The notes under the pieces were generated by a model. The model saw only the letters and a program-made list of their open reading frames with translations, was not told the origin of the DNA and did not search any database. A DNA stretch of 64,000 nucleotides from Roseibium porphyridii (lineage in GTDB: Bacteria; Pseudomonadota; Alphaproteobacteria; Rhizobiales; Stappiaceae). The position numbers were made by a program, and so were the translations under genes. Positions 1 through 8,398 of the stretch are shown here, piece by piece. Each line of letters begins with the position of its first letter. The stretch's first letter is position 1. Where the stretch lies: positions 4,258,001 to 4,322,000 of the forward strand of contig NZ_CP120863.1 in the NCBI RefSeq assembly GCF_026191725.2, given 5' to 3'.

Positions 1-179
1 CCATGCTTGTGTGCCAGGCGTTCAGGCAATGAATGCAAATACAGGTAAAACGTGCCAAGGAGCACGACGATGACGATCAGTCCGATGAGGACACTCGTCA
101 TCATCTGGTCGCTACCGTCGGCAGCTGGAATAAAATAAGGTAGATGATGGGGCGCTAATTCATGCGCGTTTTCGGCCAT
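1..179 (-). CDS. Small single-pass membrane protein, 3' part missing
   Basis: The gene starts with ATG at 179, preceded by a GGGAGAAACC ribosome-binding region, and runs off the left edge, so only 59 codons are visible. The product begins with a short polar, His-rich stretch (residues 1-25), followed by one clear hydrophobic segment (about residues 30-50, rich in Val, Leu and Ile) and a basic tail (PERLAHKH). This fits a single-pass inner-membrane protein with the N-terminus outside. I do not recognise the family and assign no function. The next gene to the right on the same strand ends at 369, leaving about 190 bases that could hold its promoter. Confidence 0.65.
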   Translation of the reverse strand, partial: MAENAHELAPHHLPYFIPAADGSDQMMTSVLIGLIVIVVLLGTFYLYLHSLPERLAHKH

Positions 180-368
180 TGGTTTCTCCCGTGCGTACCA
201 GGGCGCCGGGAAAAATCCGGCAACGCTGCGTCACATTAAAAAGGAAACTGAACCGGCCGTGTTAAAAAAAACAAGTCAACTGAAGATCTTGCAGTGGAAA
301 GCTGCAACATGGCCCGCTTCCACCGGTCAGGTCATTGGCAGGATTGTAAAGATTGACAGGTCTGTACC

Positions 369-1136
369 CTAACGCGGCGCCATACGGATAGCACCATCCA
401 GACGAATGGTCTCGCCATTGAGCATGTCATTCTCGCAGATTGATTTCACAAGCTGGGCGTATTCCGACGCCTTGCCGAGCCGCGAAGGAAACGGCACTTG
501 CTGGCCTAAGCTGTCCTGAACCTCCTGAGATAGACCGAGGAGCATAGGCGTTTCAAATATCCCGGGAGCGATAGTCATCACACGAATGCCGGACTTTGAC
601 AGATCGCGCGCCACAGGGAGCGTCATGCCTGCGACACCGGCTTTCGACGCGGCATAGGCAACCTGACCTATCTGACCGTCAAAAGCGGCAACCGAAGCAG
701 TAGAAACAATCACGCCGCGGCCACCATCAGGTGTCACGGGCTCAAGATCTGCCATCCCGGTGGCCGCCAGAGACAAACAGCGGAAAGAACCGATCAGATT
801 GACGCCCACCACCTTTTCAAACATGTCGATGGGGTGCGGCTCACCGCGAGACGTGGTCTTGGCAACAGGGGCAATACCGGCGCAATTGACAAGTATGCGT
901 TCCTGCCCGTGTGCAGCACGGGCCGTGTTAAATCCCTGTTCCACACTCGCCTGATCCGTCACATCGACGCTAACGAACAAGCCGCCAACGTCCGCGGCCA
1001 TATCCTCGCCCTGCTCGGAGTTGCGATCGAAGAGGGTTACTTTGACGCCTTCAGCTGCAAGCATGCGCGCCGTCGCCGCACCGAGCCCGGATGCACCACC
1101 AGTAACAATGGCAGCCAGTGAGGAATCCAATTTCAC
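369..1136 (-). CDS. Short-chain dehydrogenase/reductase, 3-hydroxyacyl-CoA dehydrogenase type 2-like
   Basis: Probably a cytoplasmic NAD(H)-dependent oxidoreductase of the SDR family, closest in pattern to type 2 3-hydroxyacyl-CoA dehydrogenases (HSD10-like), which act in fatty-acid or branched-chain degradation. The Rossmann nucleotide motif TGGASGLG lies near the N-terminus, the NCAG structural motif follows, and the catalytic Ser-Tyr-Lys set is seen as VSTAS and YAASK. The C-terminus (DGAIRMAPR) also fits. I chose the GTG at 1136: it has a GGGAGAG ribosome-binding site and gives 255 residues, the usual length for this group. The longer ATG frame from 1172 adds 12 unlikely residues. Substrate is inferred only from overall resemblance. 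Confidence 0.85.
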   Translation of the reverse strand: MKLDSSLAAIVTGGASGLGAATARMLAAEGVKVTLFDRNSEQGEDMAADVGGLFVSVDVTDQASVEQGFNTARAAHGQERILVNCAGIAPVAKTTSRGEPHPIDMFEKVVGVNLIGSFRCLSLAATGMADLEPVTPDGGRGVIVSTASVAAFDGQIGQVAYAASKAGVAGMTLPVARDLSKSGIRVMTIAPGIFETPMLLGLSQEVQDSLGQQVPFPSRLGKASEYAQLVKSICENDMLNGETIRLDGAIRMAPR

Positions 1137-1294
1137 ATCGCTCTCCCTGAACACATAATTCATTGAAATCAATGAATTTAATTCTCTCTATTGACGATAT
1201 AGTCAATTTACGCGCCAAAGTGACCGAGAAATGCCCTGCGGTCAAGCTTTCCGAGGAAAACAGTGTGAAGGAGGTTGTAAAGTTGCGCTCTGGT

Positions 1295-2650
1295 TCACCG
1301 CGCCAAGACAACGAGATCCAACGGCTTCAGGACGCCTGATACGACCGTTTCACAACGGATTTCGACATCCGGACCCAGATACCCCTGGCTTTGCGCCAGT
1401 TCCCAAGTGCTTTTGTCCGTCAGCGCCTTTGTCAATTGCGCCTTGTTGGCGTCTTCCATTTTTGCAGCACGGTTGACGGCATCGCCGATAACGGTGAATT
1501 CCAGCCGGTTCTTTGAGCCGATGACACCGACCGTTACCGGTCCTGCAGCAACCGCCGTTCCAATCGTCAAAGTTCCCGGCCAGCCGGCCAAGCGGAAGCG
1601 CTGTTGATCCGACCTGACGCTTTCCACGAGCGTGGTCGCAGCTTCAAGTGCATCGGCGGCAAAACTCTCCGAAGGTTGAACCGCTCCAAAGGTCGCCAGA
1701 ATGCCGTCACCCAGGAACTTGTCGACCCGACCACCGGCCTGATTGATCACTTCAACCGCCAGGTTCTGATATTCGGCAAGCACCTTCAGAACGACTTCAG
1801 GAGGAAGCGACGAGGACACTGAGGTAAACCCGCGAATATCCGCATAAAGGATGGCTGCCTCACGCAGGTTGCCTTCACCTGCCTGAAGTTCGGTATTGGC
1901 ATCGGTAATAGACGCAGCAACTTCTGGCGCGAAGAAGCGCCGTAAGTCCATGGCCGCAGCATGATCGCGCGTTGCTTCGAAAAGCATTGAGCGTCCCCGA
2001 TAGAGCGCGACCGACAGGATCACGGTGACTGCGAAGATCACCATGGTCTTGTCCAGCTCTGCCCCCACCAGGATCGAATTTCCGGTCAGGTATTCCACAT
2101 AGTTTCGGGTGACCCGCATGGAGTCCATGTCGGCAAAGGCGGCATAAAACACCAGGCCAAGCCAGCCGGCGACAGCGACAAGACCCGTTGTCAATACAAA
2201 CCGCGGGTCGAAACGAAGAGCTCTCAAACCGATGAATATGAACACATACATGAGTGTTGGCGTCTTGAGATAAAACGCCGGATGCTGATCATATTGAATG
2301 TGAAATGAAAAAATGAGCCCGACCAGCAGTGCCATGTCGACGCCGATAGAAATCAGCAGATACCATTGCGGGAGTTCGAAACGGTAGGACAGTAGCAAGC
2401 GAAAGATCGTGAAGAGGAAATACGCTCCGAGCGCAAAGGGCACAAAATTGAACCCGGCTGACCCCTCAGCACGTGGCGCAATGATGTAAAGCGTCGAGAA
2501 AAACAGCACGAGCGCCAGTTGAACCCAACTGATCAGACGTTCCGAAGAGGCCTCACGAGCGCGGATTTCGGCGCGCACACGGTCAGGAATGCCGGCTTCC
2601 GGCGGTCCGCCGCGCAATATGTATCGCATTTTGTCCGAAAGTGAGCTCAT
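1295..2650 (-). CDS. Membrane-bound class III adenylate/guanylate cyclase
   Basis: Makes a cyclic nucleotide, most likely cAMP, at the inner membrane. Residues about 40-220 are a run of hydrophobic segments (roughly six helices); a class III catalytic domain occupies about 262-445. The two metal-binding aspartates are visible as YADIRGF (Asp271) and KFLGDG (Asp315). Lys311 and the VIGDAVNRA segment with Asn393 and Arg394 match the substrate and transition-state residues, so the domain should be active. The ATG at 2650 has an AAGGG ribosome-binding site. A cyclic-nucleotide-binding protein at 5064-5522 and a second cyclase at 25898-27769 are possible partners in the same signalling network, which is inference. 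Confidence 0.9.
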   Translation of the reverse strand: MSSLSDKMRYILRGGPPEAGIPDRVRAEIRAREASSERLISWVQLALVLFFSTLYIIAPRAEGSAGFNFVPFALGAYFLFTIFRLLLSYRFELPQWYLLISIGVDMALLVGLIFSFHIQYDQHPAFYLKTPTLMYVFIFIGLRALRFDPRFVLTTGLVAVAGWLGLVFYAAFADMDSMRVTRNYVEYLTGNSILVGAELDKTMVIFAVTVILSVALYRGRSMLFEATRDHAAAMDLRRFFAPEVAASITDANTELQAGEGNLREAAILYADIRGFTSVSSSLPPEVVLKVLAEYQNLAVEVINQAGGRVDKFLGDGILATFGAVQPSESFAADALEAATTLVESVRSDQQRFRLAGWPGTLTIGTAVAAGPVTVGVIGSKNRLEFTVIGDAVNRAAKMEDANKAQLTKALTDKSTWELAQSQGYLGPDVEIRCETVVSGVLKPLDLVVLAR

Positions 2651-2750
2651 GTTGACCCTTCATTTCAAGGCCTCGGAGTTTCCACATATATGCTGCGACG
2701 CGCAATAAGACCTTCGGGAATGTGAGTCAAAGTGAAGAGTTGTAGTCCGG

Positions 2751-3902
2751 TCACCGACCGCCACTCAGGCGCAACTGCTCGATTTTGCAGACAAGTTCGC
2801 TCTGTCGATGGCACCCTGACTTCGACAAGGCTGCTTTGATCTGATTGCGCACGGTATGAACGCTGACGCTTCGGTTCATGGCAATCTGGTTGATCGATTG
2901 GCCGTTTGCCAGCATCACGGCTGCGGTGGCTTCCGTCTTACTGAGATCAAAACAGTCCTGAACCTGTTGTTGCAGTGTTTCCATGTCAGCTTCAGGTTTG
3001 ATTGCAACCAGAAGCGCCGGGTTGTTCTTGGAAACAAATGCCCTGAACGGCGTTCTGTCCAATTCATCCAGGCGGACGGACATCGCGTGACAGGTCCAGC
3101 CCTGGCCTTTCTGGTCCTTGAAATTCCAGTTGCCAAATGGTGCTCGTCGGCCATTGCCTTGAAGTTGGGCCATATGACTGAATTCAAATTGGATGGCATC
3201 TGAGCAAAACCGGATACGCTCGCCAAATGCTGCCTCGATGACACTGCCTTCCGCAAGCAGTTCCTGGGCCTCGCTGCTGGCGTAGTGGATCCTTCTGCCG
3301 GCATCAACAAGCAGTATGGCAGTCCGTGAACCGAGCCTGTGTTGTTCGGCGGCCCACTTTTCAAACGACAGCCCCGCGATCGTGCGATTTATTTCAAGCG
3401 ACTGCCGAATGATGGGAGCCAGATCCTTGCAGAGCTGAAGCCAGTCGCTTTCAAATTTTGCCCGGTCTCTTTCCCTTATGTTGCCTCCGATCAGAAACAT
3501 GCGATCCGCGTCGTTGGCCAGCATGGCGCCCCCACCACCCCAGATGTCTTCCATAGGCAGCAGAAGATCCGCATAAAAGGATGTTCTCTTGAGTTCGCCA
3601 GGGACAATCATCTCGTCAGAGGAGATGGTGTCTCCAACCGGGCATTTGGTGAAATGAGCCGCATATGGGTTCTTATCGGCATAGTGCGCTTCGTATAATT
3701 CAAGGATCCCCGGATCATAGCCAGAGGCAAATGCCAGCGGTGCAACCTTGGTGAGCTGATCGAAGCCGATCAACTGCGTGCAGATGTGCGTACCCTGCAC
3801 CTTTCCCAATTCGTCGAGAAACGGTTGCCAGCAAAGCGGATCCATCGCAGCGGCCACTGCAAGATTGGACAAATGCAGGAATTTTTCCGCAGAAATGACC
3901 AC
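2751..3902 (-). CDS. LuxR-family transcriptional regulator, N-terminal sensor domain unknown
   Basis: A DNA-binding regulator. The last about 65 residues form a LuxR/GerE helix-turn-helix (LSKTEATAAVMLANGQS, then INQIAMNRSVSVHTVRNQI). The first about 300 residues do not show the receiver-domain aspartate pattern or an obvious acyl-homoserine-lactone pocket, so this is not a standard response regulator or quorum sensor. Proteins of this size and layout are common in Labrenzia-like genomes and are mostly uncharacterised. The start is GTG at 3902, with a GGGGGG stretch upstream. It stands alone, about 100 bases before the cyclase gene that ends the same strand block, so a target cannot be deduced from context. 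Confidence 0.8.
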   Translation of the reverse strand: MVISAEKFLHLSNLAVAAAMDPLCWQPFLDELGKVQGTHICTQLIGFDQLTKVAPLAFASGYDPGILELYEAHYADKNPYAAHFTKCPVGDTISSDEMIVPGELKRTSFYADLLLPMEDIWGGGGAMLANDADRMFLIGGNIRERDRAKFESDWLQLCKDLAPIIRQSLEINRTIAGLSFEKWAAEQHRLGSRTAILLVDAGRRIHYASSEAQELLAEGSVIEAAFGERIRFCSDAIQFEFSHMAQLQGNGRRAPFGNWNFKDQKGQGWTCHAMSVRLDELDRTPFRAFVSKNNPALLVAIKPEADMETLQQQVQDCFDLSKTEATAAVMLANGQSINQIAMNRSVSVHTVRNQIKAALSKSGCHRQSELVCKIEQLRLSGGR

Positions 3903-4059
3903 CCTTGCCCCCCAAGGTTCTCACATACGCGACGTCAATTCGGCATTTCTCACGTGCGTTCTGAAAAAGATTTCGACACGTTTAGCCCAAATGGACCATG
4001 CACTTAATGTATACACCCTGTAAACAACTTTTGATCGCAAAGGTCATTCGTTCTCTACG

Positions 4060-4185
4060 TGTTTGGAAGTTGAGAGCGTCTGAGTTCCGGGTGCAACCAA
4101 GGAATTCCCGCACTCCTGCAGTCGGCAGGCGATCAATAGTTTAGCGTGTATTATTTTTTTGGCGGCCGTTTGGGCCGCCTTTTTT
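4060..4185 (+). ncRNA. Candidate small RNA ending in a strong terminator
   Basis: The 326-base gap 3903-4228 lies between two minus-strand genes, yet carries a textbook plus-strand terminator (4161-4185) with no plus-strand gene before it. Upstream are a possible promoter (TTGATC at 4031 and TCTACG at 4054, spacing 17), a perfect small hairpin CCTGC-AGTCG-GCAGG (4115-4129), and a possible outer stem pairing GGGTGC with GCACTC. No open frame with a ribosome-binding site lies inside. I therefore propose a transcript of about 120 nucleotides. The 5' end is a guess and the family is unknown; the rest of the gap appears to be only promoter space for the LuxR gene. Confidence 0.3.
4161..4185 (+). 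terminator. Intrinsic terminator
   Basis: A perfect stem GGCGGCC / GGCCGCC (4161-4167 and 4173-4179) with loop GTTTG, followed by six T residues on the plus strand. On the minus strand the stem is followed by A residues, so it works in the plus direction only. Confidence 0.75.
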
Positions 4186-4228
4186 AATTTAGAGGCCCGT
4201 CTTTAATTTCTGGCCCCGTCGCGGCTCG

Positions 4229-5053
4229 TTAGGGCCGCAACACCATGCCTTCACTTGCAACCAACATACCCGGGTAGCTGTTTTGTGCCGCAAGCCCGAT
4301 TTCATCGAGCTCATCATCTGAACGGCGCGGATCGTGATGGAACAGCACAGGTGTTTTCACATCTCCATCCTTGGCCAACTGAACGGCCTTTTCCCACGTA
4401 GAGTGCCCCCAGCCCTTGAAGGAAACGTATTCGCTGTCAGTAAACATGGCATCATAGATCATGATGTCAGCGCCGCGCACGAAGTCAGGCAAGGCCGCGT
4501 CGATTTCCGGGTCGCCATGTTCGTGGTCCGTAATGATGCAGATCGACTTGCCATGGTAGTCAAACCGATAGCCGCAGGCACCGCCCGGATGGTTCAGTTT
4601 GGTGGTTCGAATGACCAGGTCGTCTTCACGCGGGATGTTGTCGCCTGCAGTGAAGGATTTGAATTCCACGGCTTTTAACGTTTTGGCCGCGACTGGAAAG
4701 ATCGGCGGCGACATGATCCTGCTGACGATGTCGACGAGGCTGGTTTCATCCTGAAAATGACCGGCCCAGGCAGTCACTTCAAAGCTCGGATCGTAGGCAG
4801 GTTTGAAAAACGGCAGACCGCATATGTGGTCGAGATGCGTGTGCGTGAACAAAAGATCGAAACGGCGATGCTTACCTTTTAGAAGCTCCATGCCAAGGTT
4901 TCGTGCGCCTGATCCGCAATCAACGAGGACGAGTGCGTCCCCTGCATGGATTTCGAACGACGACGTCTCGCCGCCATACCGGAGAGTGCTCGAACCCGGC
5001 GTCGGAGTTGAGCCTCTGACTCCCCAGCATCGAAGCGAAAATTCCTCAGCCAC
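4229..5053 (-). CDS. Metallo-beta-lactamase-fold metal-dependent hydrolase
   Basis: A cytoplasmic metal-dependent hydrolase, probably a phosphodiesterase of the PhnP/RNase Z-like branch. The signature HTHLDH is present (about residues 70-75), with later metal ligands suggested by LNHPGG, ITDHEHGD and LFHHDPRRSD. The N-terminus CWGVRGSTPTPG is typical of this branch, and there is no signal peptide. The start is GTG at 5053 behind a GGGAG site. It is the last gene of an operon: ABC protein, cyclic-nucleotide-binding protein (10 bases upstream), then this. The pairing with a cNMP-binding domain allows the idea that it degrades a nucleotide signal, but the sequence does not prove a substrate. Confidence 0.85.
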   Translation of the reverse strand: MAEEFSLRCWGVRGSTPTPGSSTLRYGGETSSFEIHAGDALVLVDCGSGARNLGMELLKGKHRRFDLLFTHTHLDHICGLPFFKPAYDPSFEVTAWAGHFQDETSLVDIVSRIMSPPIFPVAAKTLKAVEFKSFTAGDNIPREDDLVIRTTKLNHPGGACGYRFDYHGKSICIITDHEHGDPEIDAALPDFVRGADIMIYDAMFTDSEYVSFKGWGHSTWEKAVQLAKDGDVKTPVLFHHDPRRSDDELDEIGLAAQNSYPGMLVASEGMVLRP

Positions 5054-5063
5054 GTGTTACTCC

Positions 5064-5522
5064 CTAACCACCGGAGGACCCCCTGCGCGCATCCGCAAGG
5101 TCACGGGTCGTGCGTTCAAGACGAAGCGCAAGCGTCCGCATCACTTCCAGCGATATATCCGGAAATTCTTGCAAGAGTTTCAAGAAATCATCTTTTGAAA
5201 CAGTCAGAACGTCCATGTTGTTGGCAGCGACAAGTGTCGCTGTTCTGGGAACGTCGCACAAAATGGCAATTTCACCGACAATGGAATTTTCCGACACCTG
5301 GGCGACTTTCTTCTCGCCTTCAGGTGTCTGGACCAGGACATTCGCGTCGCCGGACAGGATGATAAAGGCACAGTCACCTTCTTCACCCTGGGAACAAAGA
5401 CGCTCTCCTTCAGGATACTCGGTCCGATCGCTGATGAAGGCAAGGAGACGCAGCTTGGTCTCGTCAATACCGTGGAATAGCGGAACCTTACGAAGGGCTT
5501 CGACTTCAGTTTCTAGTGTCAT
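5064..5522 (-). CDS. Cyclic nucleotide-binding domain protein
   Basis: A 152-residue protein made almost only of a CAP/Crp-type cyclic-nucleotide-binding domain, without the DNA-binding helix-turn-helix of Crp. The phosphate-binding cassette is seen as GEIAILCDVPRTATLVA, and the beta-roll as PEGERLCSQGEEGD. The C-terminal helix ends in a short Ser/Gly tail. It should act as a sensor or regulatory subunit for a partner protein, probably the ABC protein 62 bases upstream or the hydrolase 10 bases downstream in the same operon. The ATG follows a strong GGGAGGAG site. Confidence 0.88.
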   Translation of the reverse strand: MTLETEVEALRKVPLFHGIDETKLRLLAFISDRTEYPEGERLCSQGEEGDCAFIILSGDANVLVQTPEGEKKVAQVSENSIVGEIAILCDVPRTATLVAANNMDVLTVSKDDFLKLLQEFPDISLEVMRTLALRLERTTRDLADARRGSSGG

Positions 5523-5584
5523 GTTCTCCTCCCCGGCATTTTGGGCCGCTGCTTCGCGGCCTTACCGTGTTTTCCGCCATTGTC

Positions 5585-8167
5585 CTACCCTTTGTCTGCA
5601 ATACGTCCCTGATCCAAAACGAAGCGCTGATCAAATTCACCGGCAATATCCATGTTCGATGTACCGAACAAGAACGTTTTCCCGGCTAGTATTCCCCGCA
5701 AACCATTACGCAATTCTTTGTCGTCTTCTGTCATACCTGTAGCAATATCATCCAATATGGTGATTTTTGCGTTCTTCAGTAGACCTCTTACCAATGCGAT
5801 GCGCCTGCGCTGGCCAGCAGACAAGCGCGAACCCGAAACGCCAACATGGTAGCCAAAGCCGGCAAAGATGATCGGATGACGCAGTCCGGTCTCTTCCACA
5901 ATGGCACGAATAACGTCGTCGATGCGCCGCCGGGCGTCCCTGCGGTCGACCCTGGCACGACCGAACAGCAAGTTGTCCTCAATTGTAAGCGGCGGCAGAT
6001 AAACGTCAGGATCGAACGCAACGAAGCCATCGCTGTTCTTCACGACACCCTCAAGGAACCGCTTGCGGGCCGCCACGACCTCATCCTTCAAGCTATCGTC
6101 CATAACGCCCAGACGATGCCTGGCGGGGACGAGCTTGAACGCCAGTCCGGTCAGGCGTGACTTGTCCGCTTCCGTCAGACCCGGACGCTGGTGCCCTGAC
6201 TTCGCAATCCTTACAATCCGTTCAAACTCGGGTAGATCATCCTGATTGATGAAGGAATAGGACCCCAGAAGCCCGCTGTCGCCGGAAACGTTGGAGAAGA
6301 GTTCCAGCATGGTTTCTGCGATCTTCAAACCGATCTGCTGCAGTTTGACATCAAACCCGGTGTCGGACAGGAACGTTTTCACCTCTTCAAGGTCCGGTAC
6401 CTCGTCCATGGTGATGTCCGGATCTGAAGGGACAGCAAAGAACAGGTTGTCGGCCAGGCTTGCACTGGCATTGAAACGGTCCTTGTGCCAAAGCTCGACC
6501 AAACCACCCAAGGCGGGTTCGCTCGCAATGCGGCCAGCCAGGTTTTTGCGAACATTCAGGATCTTGTCCGCAAAGGCGTCATTCATGGATGGGTCGAAGC
6601 GCGACTGAAGGCCGAGCCGATAAATATCCTTGTCGAGTTTGACCGCTTCCAGCAACTGCAGCGCCTTGGCGTCGAGTTGCTCCTCATCATCAACACCCGC
6701 TGCCGACAGGTCATCCCAGTCTGCAGCAAGGTCGTAGACCGGATTGCGTGTCTGGTTGGCTTCATTGACCCTGCGCTTGTAATTCTTGAGGTCGTCCCCT
6801 TCCCGCTCGGGCGGCACGAGAGGACGGTGACGCAGGCCATAGTAAAGGTTGTCCCGGATCGTGCCGGTCCACACGTGAACAGCCCCACCGACATAAGCGA
6901 TTTCTCGGCCGAGGGTGGAATCGGTCAGTTTGTCGAGGTCGTGCTCCCCAATACAGACCTTGCCCGAGGACGCCGACACCAGACCGGCAGCGAGTTGCAG
7001 CACTTCCGAACGACCCGAACCGTCGGGCCCGACTATCGCGCATGTGGTGTTCGCCGGGACCTTCAGCGAGATATCCATGACTTCCTGACCGGCGGCACCA
7101 CCAGAAAAGCTGACGCTTTCAAACTTCACGTCACCCGACAGTTCAACCTGGTCGTCATCGGTCAGGCGCTCGGTGTCGTAGATGTCCGGCGGGTCGAAGT
7201 TTTCGACAACGGTCTGATACTTGACGCTGACATCAGCCGTCATCTGATAGAAGGACAGCAACAGCTTCCACGGTCCTGCCAGATCCTTGTAGGCCGCGAT
7301 CACGGCCAGCAACGCACCGATACTCAGATTGCCCTGAATAACCAGATACCCGCCGATCAGGTAGAAGAAGAACGGCGTCAGCTGGTTCATGAAGTTGTTC
7401 AGGAACTTGATGAGGAACTTCCGGTTAAAGATCTCGTATCGGATCTTGAAGTTCTCATAGAGGCGGTCGGAAATGTCCGCCGAGTGCCAGGCCGCCGCAT
7501 CATTGGCGTGGATCTCTGCGACCCCGGTGATGCTCTCACCGACTTTGTCCGCGATCAGACGAACGTTTTTCACCCGTTTGCGAGACAGCAGAATGACTTT
7601 CTTCTGCAGCATCGGGATGATGTAGCCCTGGATCGGATAAGAGCTGATCGCCGCCAGACCCAGCAGTGGATCCTGCATAAAGATGAAGCCCAGCTGAACG
7701 ATCAGCATACCGCCCTGATAGGCGGGCAGAGCGAAGGCTTCACCGATATAACCGCCCACATCCTCCACTTCGGACGTGATCATGGGAATGATCTCGCCGG
7801 AGCTCACTTTCCGGAAATGCGGCAGTCGAAATCTCAGAACCCTTTGAAAGAGTTCGAAACGAAGACGGCGCAGCATGCGCTCGCCCAGGCGCCCCTTGTA
7901 GACGTTCAGATAAAATTTGAGCCCGTTGGAGACCACAACGAGCCCCAAAAATGTCAGGCAGAGGAGAACGAGATACGGGATCTGGTCGAAGTCAAATCCC
8001 AGGACGTCGCGCGGGAAATTGTCTCCCTGAACGGCATCGTTGACAATCAACTTGGGCAATTCGAGCAGGAAATAGACCACCGGGTAGGTAAGGACGGTGA
8101 CCATCAAAATAAAAATCTGCTGGCGCGAACTATACTTCCAAATGAAGCGGAAAAGGCTTTTTTCCAT
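5585..8167 (-). CDS. ABC exporter-like protein with a large insertion and degenerate ATPase motifs
   Basis: An inner-membrane ABC-type protein with an N-terminal exporter transmembrane domain (about residues 1-320) and one nucleotide-binding domain split by about 290 extra residues. Numbering from the ATG at 8167, a Walker A-like GPDGSGRS lies at 380-387 (Arg instead of Lys), the Q-loop Gln is replaced by Gly (about 428), the signature LSAGQ is at 782-786, the catalytic Walker B Glu is Asp (807), and the switch His is missing. Three DNL-type motifs (about 439, 573, 731) recur in the insert. I chose the ATG at 8167; the open frame continues to a TTG at 8194. It heads an operon with the cNMP-binding and hydrolase genes and is divergent from glycosyltransferases, suggesting glycan transport or its control. 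Substrate unknown. Confidence 0.85.
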   Translation of the reverse strand: MEKSLFRFIWKYSSRQQIFILMVTVLTYPVVYFLLELPKLIVNDAVQGDNFPRDVLGFDFDQIPYLVLLCLTFLGLVVVSNGLKFYLNVYKGRLGERMLRRLRFELFQRVLRFRLPHFRKVSSGEIIPMITSEVEDVGGYIGEAFALPAYQGGMLIVQLGFIFMQDPLLGLAAISSYPIQGYIIPMLQKKVILLSRKRVKNVRLIADKVGESITGVAEIHANDAAAWHSADISDRLYENFKIRYEIFNRKFLIKFLNNFMNQLTPFFFYLIGGYLVIQGNLSIGALLAVIAAYKDLAGPWKLLLSFYQMTADVSVKYQTVVENFDPPDIYDTERLTDDDQVELSGDVKFESVSFSGGAAGQEVMDISLKVPANTTCAIVGPDGSGRSEVLQLAAGLVSASSGKVCIGEHDLDKLTDSTLGREIAYVGGAVHVWTGTIRDNLYYGLRHRPLVPPEREGDDLKNYKRRVNEANQTRNPVYDLAADWDDLSAAGVDDEEQLDAKALQLLEAVKLDKDIYRLGLQSRFDPSMNDAFADKILNVRKNLAGRIASEPALGGLVELWHKDRFNASASLADNLFFAVPSDPDITMDEVPDLEEVKTFLSDTGFDVKLQQIGLKIAETMLELFSNVSGDSGLLGSYSFINQDDLPEFERIVRIAKSGHQRPGLTEADKSRLTGLAFKLVPARHRLGVMDDSLKDEVVAARKRFLEGVVKNSDGFVAFDPDVYLPPLTIEDNLLFGRARVDRRDARRRIDDVIRAIVEETGLRHPIIFAGFGYHVGVSGSRLSAGQRRRIALVRGLLKNAKITILDDIATGMTEDDKELRNGLRGILAGKTFLFGTSNMDIAGEFDQRFVLDQGRIADKG

Positions 8168-8398
8168 CAGCTCATCCAAACAGAAATGGATCAAAAATGT
8201 GCAAGCAGATCATATTTGGTATATTAACGATCCGAATTCGAAGTGCTAGCCGGGTTTAGCATTTGGCACAACCGTATTGAAAGTATCAGTTGACCGTTCC
8301 CTGTCGAAAGATGTCTGTCAAGGCAGATCGGAACGTGACAAACTCCAGTCAATTGAGACATAAGTGCCTCGGGGCAGATTTACAAATTTAGGGGCAGT

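Noticed and set aside
6485..8227. A 580-codon open frame on the plus strand, antisense to the ABC gene
   Set aside because: It mirrors the codon pattern of a real gene on the other strand, has no ribosome-binding site or recognisable domain, and overlaps a clear protein.
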